From the NCBI RefSeq assembly GCF_016552165.1, contig NZ_JACVDA010000007.1:18908-82907 (forward strand): a stretch of 64,000 nt of DNA. Reading direction: 5' to 3'. The position numbers and the translations under genes are program-made. Positions 43,672-51,895 of this stretch are shown here, one piece after another (the first letter of the stretch is position 1; each line of letters starts with the position of its first letter). The notes beneath the pieces were generated by a model. The model ran no database searches. It was not told where the DNA came from and saw nothing but the letters and a program-made list of their open reading frames with translations. The DNA is from Parvimonas parva. GTDB lineage: Bacteria; Bacillota; Clostridia; Tissierellales; Peptoniphilaceae.

Positions 43672-45171
43672 TTAAGCATCTGACCTTGAGAAACCATTTT
43701 TCATTTCACAACTTGCTGTGTAAAGCACTTTGTTTAGTAGGTCGATTGTTTGTTTTCTAAGTTCAGTTGCGATTTCTTCGTTAGCTTTTTCGCAGAATGC
43801 AACCACATTTTCTTTTGAAACTTTTCCACTTAAAAACTCATTATCATATTTATTTAAAATTTCAGTACATTTTGATTGAATTGCTAATTGGTAACGTTCA
43901 ATATGTGAACTGCAAGATGCATAATGTGCATCTGCCAAAGCTCCAACTAAACGATTTGTCCAGTAGAAATCTTCTGTTGTAACTGTTCCTGTTGTGTTTG
44001 CAAGATATTTTGGAGTTTTATCTATATTTGCATAGAAAGGAATCATTGCATTAAATACATTTGAACCAAGTGAAAGCCATTCGATACTTCTAATTTCTTC
44101 AGGCATATCAGGTCTTATTTGAACAAGTCCTAAGAAGTTATTTCTATTAATTCCAATCGGTCTAAATTTACCCTTTTCAGCTGAGAATTTTCCGTATGGG
44201 TCATAAGGAGTTCCTTGGAAATGATGAGAAAGTGCATATTTAATATCCTCAGCAGTTATTTTCTTATCAGGTGTTCTGCACCAAGGAATATCATCAGATT
44301 CAGGCACATAGTCTGCGTCCATTCCGTCCCAATAATTTGTGCTTGGGTTGAAATAACGTTGTAATACCCAAGCTCTTGGAGTATTGTAAGTATGGTCGGC
44401 GTCTGAATGACTACCAAAAGCATCTCTTGGATTTAAAACTCCATCAATAGAAAGGTTTAAGTGGTATCTATTTATGAATTCTTTTAAATCGGCTGAACAC
44501 ATATATTCTTTTTGTTCGCCAAAAGCATCTTCTAAATCAAAATGATCAAGTCCAAGTTGGTTTGGCATAATTACATAACAATCATCAGGAACACGTCTTG
44601 CAATCCAATGATGACCTCCGATAGTTTCTAACCACCAAATTTCATTAACATCTTGGAATGCGATACCATTCATTTCATAAGTTCCATATTTTTCTAAAAT
44701 TTCTCCAAGTCTAATTACACCTTCACGAGCAGATTTGATATATGGTAAAACCAAGGTAACCATATCTTCTTCACCAATTCCACCAACTTTTTCAGGAATG
44801 TAATTTTCATCTCCTTCTTTTCCAACTGCTGGAACGAATTCTACAAGTGGGTCAGCGCCAAGAACTCTTTCATTTGAAGTAAGAGTTTCAGTTGCAGACA
44901 TAGAAATATTTAATTCATTAACTCCACAAGCTCCCCAAATTCCATTGTTATCAACTGCATTAGGCATACAAGTGTAACGCATAGGATTAGTAGGTAAATC
45001 AATTTCAACATGAGAAAGAACTGATTTGTATTTTACAGGTTGTTCATTTGGGTGAACAACGATGAATTTTTTTTCACAAAATTGACCTGACGGAGAGTCC
45101 TCGTTACGAGCAACCATTGTTGAACCGTCAAAACTAACATTTTTTCCTACAAGAATTGTAGTACAAGCCAT
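43672..45171 (-). CDS. C69 family dipeptidase
   Basis: The protein is 499 residues. It begins MACTTILVGKNVSFDGSTM, so Cys3 is the N-terminal nucleophile exposed after processing. STMVARNEDSPSGQ and NGIWGACGVNELNISMS are the family core. C69 enzymes (PepD of lactobacilli) cleave a broad range of dipeptides. No signal peptide, so cytosolic. Confidence 0.93.
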   Translation of the reverse strand: MACTTILVGKNVSFDGSTMVARNEDSPSGQFCEKKFIVVHPNEQPVKYKSVLSHVEIDLPTNPMRYTCMPNAVDNNGIWGACGVNELNISMSATETLTSNERVLGADPLVEFVPAVGKEGDENYIPEKVGGIGEEDMVTLVLPYIKSAREGVIRLGEILEKYGTYEMNGIAFQDVNEIWWLETIGGHHWIARRVPDDCYVIMPNQLGLDHFDLEDAFGEQKEYMCSADLKEFINRYHLNLSIDGVLNPRDAFGSHSDADHTYNTPRAWVLQRYFNPSTNYWDGMDADYVPESDDIPWCRTPDKKITAEDIKYALSHHFQGTPYDPYGKFSAEKGKFRPIGINRNNFLGLVQIRPDMPEEIRSIEWLSLGSNVFNAMIPFYANIDKTPKYLANTTGTVTTEDFYWTNRLVGALADAHYASCSSHIERYQLAIQSKCTEILNKYDNEFLSGKVSKENVVAFCEKANEEIATELRKQTIDLLNKVLYTASCEMKNGFSRSDA

Positions 45172-45233
45172 AATTTAATCCCCTTTCAAAATATAATTTT
45201 TTTGCATAACATTTTCTCTTATGCTACAACTAC

Positions 45234-45262
45234 ATTATACTCCAAAAAATTTTAAAAGTAAA
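45234..45262 (-). promoter_or_regulatory. Promoter of the C69 dipeptidase gene
   Basis: On the minus strand TTTACT (45257-45262), 17 bp, TATAAT (45234-45239), about 60 bp before the start codon. Confidence 0.65.
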
Positions 45263-45306
45263 GATATTTAATAATAAATATCAAATTTTTTTTAATTCAC
45301 CAGATG

Positions 45307-45954
45307 CTAAGCATTATGGAAAGGTAAAGTTTTTATAACACATAAAATTTTTCCTTCTTCAAAATTTATTTTTGCAGAATCTAACTTTATAATATTGCTA
45401 ATGCAAAGGGAATCTCCCTTTTTTAGAGTTATATTTTTTACATCGTATTTAAAACCGTTTAAAGATAAATTTTCAATTTTTTCTGAAAATGGAATAAATG
45501 AAATTTTTGTATCTTTTAAATTTTTAAATTCAAATTCTTTTTCAATTTTAAAAAGTATTTCATTTTCTTTTAGAAAATATAAATTATTATATTTGAACAT
45601 TAAATTTATATTTGTAAGCTCGTGGTCTATATCTCCGCCTAAAGCTCCAATACAATATATTTTATCATAACTTTTTTCTTTTATATGGTTTAATATTAAT
45701 TCTGAATCTGTAAAATCTTTATCTTTTGGAAATTTTTTTATGGTTACATTTTTTTCTTCATAGAATTTTAAAATATTTTTATCAATAGAATCTAAATCGC
45801 CCCAAATTTCATTAGGAATTAATTTTAATTCATAACAAAGATTTGAACCACCATCTGCACAAAAAATATCTCCATTATTTTCTTTGAAAAAATTTTTGAA
45901 AAATTTTTCTTTTCCTAAAAGTACACCATTAAAAAATATATAAGCTATTTTCAT
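45307..45954 (-). CDS. thiN: Thiamine pyrophosphokinase
   Basis: This 215-residue protein has FCADGGSNLCYELKLIPNEIWGDLDSI and FPKDKDFTDSELILNHI, then IGALGGDIDHELTNI, the TPK catalytic and thiamine-binding motifs. It converts thiamine to thiamine diphosphate using ATP. No TPP riboswitch is visible upstream. Confidence 0.92.
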   Translation of the reverse strand: MKIAYIFFNGVLLGKEKFFKNFFKENNGDIFCADGGSNLCYELKLIPNEIWGDLDSIDKNILKFYEEKNVTIKKFPKDKDFTDSELILNHIKEKSYDKIYCIGALGGDIDHELTNINLMFKYNNLYFLKENEILFKIEKEFEFKNLKDTKISFIPFSEKIENLSLNGFKYDVKNITLKKGDSLCISNIIKLDSAKINFEEGKILCVIKTLPFHNA

Positions 45955-46098
45955 TTTATTCTCCTAGATTTTTATATAGATATATTCTATCATATTCTAA
46001 AAGCTTTTTAAACTTTTGAATTATTCATAAATACATAGGATATTATTAAGTAATTAATTAGTAAATTACAGTGAAATTATTACATAAAGGAGTGTACT

Positions 46099-46224
46099 AT
46101 GTATTTAGAGAATATAAACTCACCAAGCGATGTTAAAAAATTATCCATTTTTGTCGTTCTTTTCGCATCAATTATATGTTCATTGATGTTGTATGTTGCA
46201 GAAATTATTGATGAAGAAGAATAA
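46099..46224 (+). CDS. Small single-span membrane protein, 41 residues
   Basis: AAAGGAGTG precedes ATG 46099. Residues 1-15 (MYLENINSPSDVKKL) resemble the N-terminus of Dxs proteins. Residues 16-35 are a single hydrophobic span (SIFVVLFASIICSLMLYVAE), and the end is acidic (IIDEEE). It is closed by a strong terminator. No annotated family recognised. Confidence 0.6.
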   Translation: MYLENINSPSDVKKLSIFVVLFASIICSLMLYVAEIIDEEE

Positions 46225-46234
46225 TTTACATTAA

Positions 46235-46264
46235 AAAAGAGATTTCATTTTTGAAATCTCTTTT
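46235..46264. terminator. Bidirectional terminator between small membrane ORF and sodA
   Basis: AAAAGAGATTTCA-TTTT-TGAAATCTCTTTT, a 13-bp perfect stem. Confidence 0.9.
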
Positions 46265-46280
46265 AATATACAATATTTAA

Positions 46281-46925
46281 TTAGCAACCACAGCCACAAC
46301 CACAAGAACAAGTTTCTTTCATTCCGTTTTGGTATCTAGCCTCAACTATATCCCAGTTTACAACTTTCCACCATTCTTTTAGGTATTCAGCTCTTCTGTT
46401 TTGATATTTTAAGTAATAAGCATGTTCCCAAACGTCATTTCCTAAAAGAACAATTTTTCCACAAGTAATAGGGCAATCTTGGTTTGGAGTTGAAACTATT
46501 TCAATATTTCCATCTTTATCAGCTACAAGCCATACCCAACCTGAACCGAATTGTCCGGCACCTTTTTTGTTAAATTCTTCTTTGAAAGATTCAAAACTTT
46601 CAAACTTTTCTGCTATTTTTTTAGCAACTTCTCCAACAGGTTCTTTTGCTCCACCCGGAGTCATGCTTTCCCAGAATAAGTTGTGGTTGAAAACTCCACC
46701 AACATTATTTCTAATTCCGTTTTTCTTATCTTCTGGAGCATGTTCTAAGTGAGTTAAGATTTCTACTAGAGTAGCATCTTCAAAAACTGTATCTTTAATT
46801 AAGTTGTTTAAATTGTTTACATAAGTTTGATGATGCTTACTATGATGAATTTCCATAGTTTCCTTATCAATTACTGGTTCTAATGCGTCATAAGCATAAT
46901 TTAATTTTACTAATTCAAATGCCAT
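46281..46925 (-). CDS. sodA: Superoxide dismutase, Mn-type sequence, with Cys-rich tail
   Basis: This 214-residue protein has metal ligands H27 (EIHHSKHHQTY), H81 (FNHNLFW), D164 and H168 (NDVWEHAYY). Gly in NNVGGVFNH and Gln149 in NQDCP are the pattern of Mn enzymes. The protein ends ETCSCGCGCGC: Cys at 206, 208, 210, 212 and 214, a tail absent from standard SodA. The reading is unambiguous in the DNA. It detoxifies superoxide. GGAGG precedes the ATG. Confidence 0.93.
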   Translation of the reverse strand: MAFELVKLNYAYDALEPVIDKETMEIHHSKHHQTYVNNLNNLIKDTVFEDATLVEILTHLEHAPEDKKNGIRNNVGGVFNHNLFWESMTPGGAKEPVGEVAKKIAEKFESFESFKEEFNKKGAGQFGSGWVWLVADKDGNIEIVSTPNQDCPITCGKIVLLGNDVWEHAYYLKYQNRRAEYLKEWWKVVNWDIVEARYQNGMKETCSCGCGCGC

Positions 46926-47060
46926 TTTATTCCTCCTAAAATTTAAATAATATTAAAAAACATATTTGTTTTACAACTCTATTTTACCCCTAGAAAAACC
47001 TTTAAAACTTTAATAATTAATATCAAATTATGAATATTTTTTATAATGATTTTGTTTCTA

Positions 47061-47088
47061 TTGAAGTTTTTAAAAAATATGATATACT
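47061..47088 (+). promoter_or_regulatory. Promoter of trkAH
   Basis: TTGAAG at 47061-47066, 16 bp, TATACT at 47083-47088. The frame is open across it, but the coding start is later. Confidence 0.65.
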
Positions 47089-47105
47089 ATGAATTGGAGG
47101 TATTT

Positions 47106-48461
47106 ATGAAAATTATAATTGTTGGAGCGGGTAAACTTGGAGAGTACGTACTTACTGATTTGAATATAGAAGATAATGATATTGTTTTAATAGAAAAAAA
47201 ACAAGAAATATTGAATGAGATGTTATCTAAATATGATATTATGGGAATTTTTGGAAGCGGAACAAACTATGAGGTTTTAGATGAAGCAGGAGTTGAAGAT
47301 AGTGATATTTTTATTTCCGTTACTGATAGTGATGAAGTAAATATTATATCTTGTATATTCGCAAAAAATTTGGGTGCAAAATATACTATAGCTCGTGTTA
47401 GAAATCCTGAATATTATGCTAAATATGATTTTGTTAAAGATGCATTGGGGATTGATTTAGTAATAAATCCGGAATTTGTTGCTGCCAGAGAAATTTCTAG
47501 AGGATTAAAGTATCCTTTTGCTCATTCAGTTGAAACTTTTGTTGATGGTAGAGTAAAGCTTATAGGAATTTCGGTTGGAGAAAATAGTCCTTTAAAAGAT
47601 GTTAAAATTAAGGATTTACAACAAAAATTTAATATAAAAATTTTAATTGGAATTGTTGAGAGACATGGTGAAATTTTTATACCTTCAGGAGAATTTGTTA
47701 TAAGAGAAGGAGACAAAGTCCATTTTACAGGAATTGATGAATTTGTTTATAAATTCTATAATATGTTAAAAATTGGAGATAAAAAAATAGAATCTGTTTT
47801 TATAATAGGTGGTAGCAAAATTTCTTATTATTTAATATCTAATTTAATTAAGGAAAATATAAAGGTAAAATTAGTTGAAGTTAATAGAGAAATAGCAACT
47901 TCATTTAGTGAGAAATTTCCTTCAAAAGTGAAAGTTATTTGTGCAGACGGTTCAGATTCTGATGTTCTAGATGAAGAAGGATTGAAGAATTATGACGCTT
48001 GTGTAGCATTAACAGGAATTGATGAAGAAAATATTATGTTAGGAATGTTTGCTAAAAAACTTAATGTTAAAAAATCAATAGCAAAAGTCAGTAGAATTTC
48101 TCTTTTAAATATAATTTCGCCAACAGATACTTTTTCTTTTGTTACACCTAAAAAATTAGTTTCAGATATAATAATAAGTGTAGTTAGATCAATTATTAAC
48201 AGTGAAGGCTCAAATATAGAAACCTTACATAGACTATCTAATGATGTTGAGGCTGTTGAAATAAAAATAAATAAGAAAACTAAAGCTATAGACATTCCTT
48301 TAAAAGATTTGGATATAAAGGACAATGTACTTATAGCATATATAATCAGAGATAATAAATTGATTTTTCTAACCGGAGAAGATTCTATAATGGTTGGAGA
48401 TACTGTAATAATAATTTCAAAGGCAAATGTGATACAAAATATAGATAGTATTTTGGTTTAG
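47106..48461 (+). CDS. trkA: Trk potassium uptake regulatory subunit TrkA
   Basis: The protein is 451 residues from ATG 47106, preceded by TTGGAGG. Two RCK units in tandem: the first begins MKIIIVGAGKLGEYVL and has a TrkA-C part (VGENSPLKDVKIKDLQ), the second begins SVFIIGGSKISYYLI and has its own TrkA-C. The first NAD(H) site GxGxxG is intact; the second (IGGSKISYY) is degenerate. It gates TrkH. 7 bp separate it from trkH. Confidence 0.93.
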   Translation: MKIIIVGAGKLGEYVLTDLNIEDNDIVLIEKKQEILNEMLSKYDIMGIFGSGTNYEVLDEAGVEDSDIFISVTDSDEVNIISCIFAKNLGAKYTIARVRNPEYYAKYDFVKDALGIDLVINPEFVAAREISRGLKYPFAHSVETFVDGRVKLIGISVGENSPLKDVKIKDLQQKFNIKILIGIVERHGEIFIPSGEFVIREGDKVHFTGIDEFVYKFYNMLKIGDKKIESVFIIGGSKISYYLISNLIKENIKVKLVEVNREIATSFSEKFPSKVKVICADGSDSDVLDEEGLKNYDACVALTGIDEENIMLGMFAKKLNVKKSIAKVSRISLLNIISPTDTFSFVTPKKLVSDIIISVVRSIINSEGSNIETLHRLSNDVEAVEIKINKKTKAIDIPLKDLDIKDNVLIAYIIRDNKLIFLTGEDSIMVGDTVIIISKANVIQNIDSILV

Positions 48462-48468
48462 GTGTATT

Positions 48469-49914
48469 ATGAATAATAAGATTATAAGATATATTTTGAG
48501 TAAGATTTTATATATTGAGGCAGGATTTTTACTTTTACCTGTTATAGTTTCTTTCATATATAAAGAAAATTATAGCAATATTTTAAGCTTTTTAGTAACA
48601 ATGTTTTTATTATTGTTAAGTGGTTATTTGTTAGGATATAAATCTGATGCAAGTGGTGCTTTTTATGAAAAAGAGGGCTTTATAATAGTTTCATTATCTT
48701 GGATACTTTTATCAGCTTTCGGAGCTTTACCGTTTGTTTTTTCAGGTTCAATACCAAATTTTATAGATGCATTTTTTGAAACTTCAAGTGGATTTACAAC
48801 TACCGGAGCCAGCATCTTGACAAATGTTGAAGAAATTAGTCATTCAATATTATTTTGGAGAAGTTTTACACATTTGATTGGAGGAATGGGAATTTTAGTT
48901 TTTGCACTTGCAATTTTACCTCGTTCAAATAGAAATTCTCATATTATGAAAGCAGAAGTTCCGGGACCTGTTTTTGGGAAATTTGTTGCAAAAATGAGTT
49001 ATACTGCCAGACTTTTATATAAAATTTATTTTGCTATGACAGGCATTTTAATAATTGTGTTAATTTTAGTTGGTCATCCTATTTTTGACTCTTTTGTTCA
49101 TGCTTTCGGAGCGGCAGGAACAGGCGGTTTTGGAATAAAAGCTAATTCAATTGCATATTATAATAGTTCGGCAGTTGAAATGATTTTAGCAACTGCAATG
49201 ATAATATTCGGGATTAATTTTAATTTATATTATGTTATTCTAATAGGAAAAGCAAGAGATGGATTTAAGAGTGAAGAATTAAGATGGTATTTGCTTATAG
49301 TTTTTGGAAGTGTTGTTTTAATATTTTTCAATATAAGACATAATTATACTTCATATCTTACTGCTATAAAGGACATATTTTTTACAGTTTCTTCAATAAT
49401 ATCAACTACCGGATATGCTACTGTTGACTTTGGGAAATGGCCGACTTTTTCTCGTGCCATATTATTGTTCTTGATGTTTACAGGTGCTTGTGCAGGATCA
49501 ACTGCAGGTGGGCTTAAAATATCCAGATTTATTATTTTGGTAAAGTCATCTATTTTACAAGTTAGAAAAGCTATAAATCCTAAAAGAGTTTTAAGTATAA
49601 AAGTAGATAACAAACTTGTTGGAAATGAAGTTGTGGAAGAGGTAAAGAGTTATTTTGTAATTTATATATTTTTAGTAATAATTTTTACAATTTTGATTTC
49701 TTTTACAGTTCCGGATTTTACAACCGCTTTTTCAGCTGTAATGGCGACATTTAATAATATAGGACCAGGACTTGGAATTGTAGGACCTACAGGAAATTAT
49801 GCAAGTCTTACTTATTTCAATAAGATAGTTTTATCCTTAGCAATGCTTGCAGGAAGACTTGAAATATTCCCTATATTAGTATTATTTTCATCAACAACTT
49901 GGAAAAAGAAATAG
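48469..49914 (+). CDS. trkH: Trk potassium uptake channel subunit TrkH
   Basis: This 481-residue protein has about ten membrane helices and four pore loops: SSGFTTTGAS, GAAGTGGFG, SIISTTGYATVDF and ATFNNIGPGLG, each with a selectivity-filter Gly. With TrkA it imports K+. Confidence 0.93.
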   Translation: MNNKIIRYILSKILYIEAGFLLLPVIVSFIYKENYSNILSFLVTMFLLLLSGYLLGYKSDASGAFYEKEGFIIVSLSWILLSAFGALPFVFSGSIPNFIDAFFETSSGFTTTGASILTNVEEISHSILFWRSFTHLIGGMGILVFALAILPRSNRNSHIMKAEVPGPVFGKFVAKMSYTARLLYKIYFAMTGILIIVLILVGHPIFDSFVHAFGAAGTGGFGIKANSIAYYNSSAVEMILATAMIIFGINFNLYYVILIGKARDGFKSEELRWYLLIVFGSVVLIFFNIRHNYTSYLTAIKDIFFTVSSIISTTGYATVDFGKWPTFSRAILLFLMFTGACAGSTAGGLKISRFIILVKSSILQVRKAINPKRVLSIKVDNKLVGNEVVEEVKSYFVIYIFLVIIFTILISFTVPDFTTAFSAVMATFNNIGPGLGIVGPTGNYASLTYFNKIVLSLAMLAGRLEIFPILVLFSSTTWKKK

Positions 49915-49926
49915 GAGGGGTTATTT

Positions 49927-50547
49927 TTGGCTAAAAAATATTATGCAGTTAAGGTTGGAAAATCTACCGGAATTTTTGGAACTTGGGACGAATGTAAAAA
50001 ACAAGTTGTAGGTTTTTCTGGAGCGATTTATAAATCTTTTCAATCTTTGGATAAAGCTAAAGAATATTTAGATGATAAAAATATAGCATTAAAATCGGAA
50101 GAGTTTGAATTTGAAATTACAAGTGATGATGAAATTATAGCTTATGTTGACGGCTCATATAAAAAAGATACTTTAGAATACGGATATGGTGTTGTACTTA
50201 TTTTAAAAGATGATATTGTTGAACTCTATGGTAAAGGACAAAATCCTGAAGTTGCAAAAAGTAGAAATGTAACCGGAGAACTTTTTGGTTCGGTTAGGGC
50301 GATTAGTGAGGCAATAAAGCTTGGAAAGAAAAAAATTATAATTTTTTATGATTATCAGGGAATTTCATCTTGGGCTAATGGAGAGTGGAAATGTAACTTG
50401 CCACTCACAATGGGATATAGAGATAAGATTAGAGAGTTTAGAAAGGAAATAGAGATTTTATTTGTAAAAGTTAAGGCTCATTCTAATGATAAATATAATG
50501 ACCTTGCAGACCATTTAGCAAAAAAATCTTTAGGGATTGAGAAATAA
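49927..50547 (+). CDS. Ribonuclease H with N-terminal viroplasmin domain
   Basis: The protein is 206 residues from TTG 49927 (AGGAGGGG upstream). Residues 1-45 (KKYYAVKVGKSTGIFGTWDECKKQV) are the RNA-hybrid binding viroplasmin domain. The RNase HI domain follows with acidic residues in IIAYVDGSYKKD, TGELFGSVRAI, IFYDYQGI and a late NDLADHLAKK. It cleaves RNA in RNA-DNA hybrids. It complements RNase HII encoded at 16064. Confidence 0.9.
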   Translation: MAKKYYAVKVGKSTGIFGTWDECKKQVVGFSGAIYKSFQSLDKAKEYLDDKNIALKSEEFEFEITSDDEIIAYVDGSYKKDTLEYGYGVVLILKDDIVELYGKGQNPEVAKSRNVTGELFGSVRAISEAIKLGKKKIIIFYDYQGISSWANGEWKCNLPLTMGYRDKIREFRKEIEILFVKVKAHSNDKYNDLADHLAKKSLGIEK

Positions 50548-50550
50548 TTT

Positions 50551-51576
50551 ATGACTAAGATACTAAAACCGACAGAAGAAAATATAAAAGAATCTGCAAA
50601 ATTAATATTAAATGATGAAGTTGTTGCGATACCAACAGAAACAGTTTATGGTCTTGGAGCAAATGGCTTATCAGAAATAGCAGTTTCAAAAATATTTAAA
50701 GCAAAGAACAGACCACAGGATAATCCATTGATTTTACATATTTCAAGTTATGAAATGATGGAAAGTTTAGTTTATGGTTTAAATGATGAAATAAAAGAAT
50801 TTTTAAACAACTTTTGGGCAGGACCTCTAACAGTAATTATGAAGAAAAAAGAAATAATACCAAACGGAGTTAGTTGTGGACTTGATACAGTGGCAATTAG
50901 AATGCCTAGCAATGAAATTGCAAGAAGTTTAATCGAAGAATGTGGCGTTCCGATAGCTGCACCGTCAGCAAATATTTCAGGTAAGCCCTCCCCAACAACA
51001 GCTGAAGATGTTTTTGTTGATATGGACGGAAAAATTTCTGCAATAATTGACGGAGGACTTTGTAATATTGGAATAGAATCAACAGTTTTAGATTTGACTA
51101 AAAAACCATATACAATATTAAGACCGGGATTCTATACAAGAGAGGATTTTTTAAAATACGAAGATGAAATTTTAATTGACGATGCACTTGTAACTGGAAA
51201 TACAATTCCTAAATCTCCGGGACAAAAATATAAACATTATGCTCCAAAGGCAAAAGTTTTAGTTATCATGGCAAAAGATAGAAAAAAATCATCAGTAGAA
51301 ATTGAAAATATTTTAAAAGATAATGAAAATTTAAAAGTTGGAATATTTAAATTTGATGAAACTATTTTAAATATACAAAATGAAAATATATTGTCTTTAG
51401 GCTCAATTAACAACTTAGAAGAAATGTCCCAAAATTTATTTAAAGGACTTAGAGAATTGGACAAAAAAGAAGTTGATTTAATTATCGTTGAAGGTTGTGA
51501 GGAACAAGGACTAGGTTTTTCAATAATGAATAGACTAAAAAAATCAGCAAGTGGAAATATTAAGTATATAGATTAA
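50551..51576 (+). CDS. L-threonylcarbamoyladenylate synthase (Sua5/YwlC)
   Basis: This 341-residue protein has the YrdC domain first (VVAIPTETVYGLGANG, KAKNRPQDNPLILHI, VAIRMPSNEIARSLI, IAAPSANISGKPSPT) and then a linker with GQKYKHYAPKAKV and the C-terminal Sua5 domain. It makes the carbamoyl-threonyl adenylate used for the tRNA t6A37 modification. 3 bp after the RNase H gene. Confidence 0.93.
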   Translation: MTKILKPTEENIKESAKLILNDEVVAIPTETVYGLGANGLSEIAVSKIFKAKNRPQDNPLILHISSYEMMESLVYGLNDEIKEFLNNFWAGPLTVIMKKKEIIPNGVSCGLDTVAIRMPSNEIARSLIEECGVPIAAPSANISGKPSPTTAEDVFVDMDGKISAIIDGGLCNIGIESTVLDLTKKPYTILRPGFYTREDFLKYEDEILIDDALVTGNTIPKSPGQKYKHYAPKAKVLVIMAKDRKKSSVEIENILKDNENLKVGIFKFDETILNIQNENILSLGSINNLEEMSQNLFKGLRELDKKEVDLIIVEGCEEQGLGFSIMNRLKKSASGNIKYID

Positions 51577-51597
51577 AGAGCTTATGCTCTTTTTTTA
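51575..51597 (+). terminator. Terminator after the Sua5 gene
   Basis: AAAGAGC-TTAT-GCTCTTT followed by T residues, beginning inside the stop codon. Confidence 0.88.
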
Positions 51598-51895
51598 TTG
51601 TTAAATAATAAGTTTTCCAAAAAATAACCGAATATTAAGTATCGTAAAAGGATTGGATTTTTATCATAAAGTTGTTTTTAAATTTAATATCAGATAAAAC
51701 GCAGTCAATCAAATTGTACTGCTTTTTTATTGTTCAAATTATGATATAATAATTATGGATTTATGCCTTATGATAAAGCTATAATTATTTCATCATAATA
51801 ACCTAAATCTAATTATAAAAAAGGAATTATGATTTAATAATTATGAATTTATGAAAAATATTTTATTGTTTTATGATTTTGTATTTGGAGGAAGT
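51598..51895. other. Intergenic region before comEC
   Basis: It holds a hairpin with T6 at 51701-51728 (GCAGTCAAT/ATTGTACTGC), a -10-like TATAAT at 51745-51750, and a 19-bp direct repeat (51747-51765 and 51835-51853, one mismatch). No ORF has a ribosome site before 51896. Confidence 0.55.

Noticed and set aside
45955..46030. TPP riboswitch before thiN
   Set aside because: No CTGAGA...ACCTGA pattern on the minus strand upstream of the gene.
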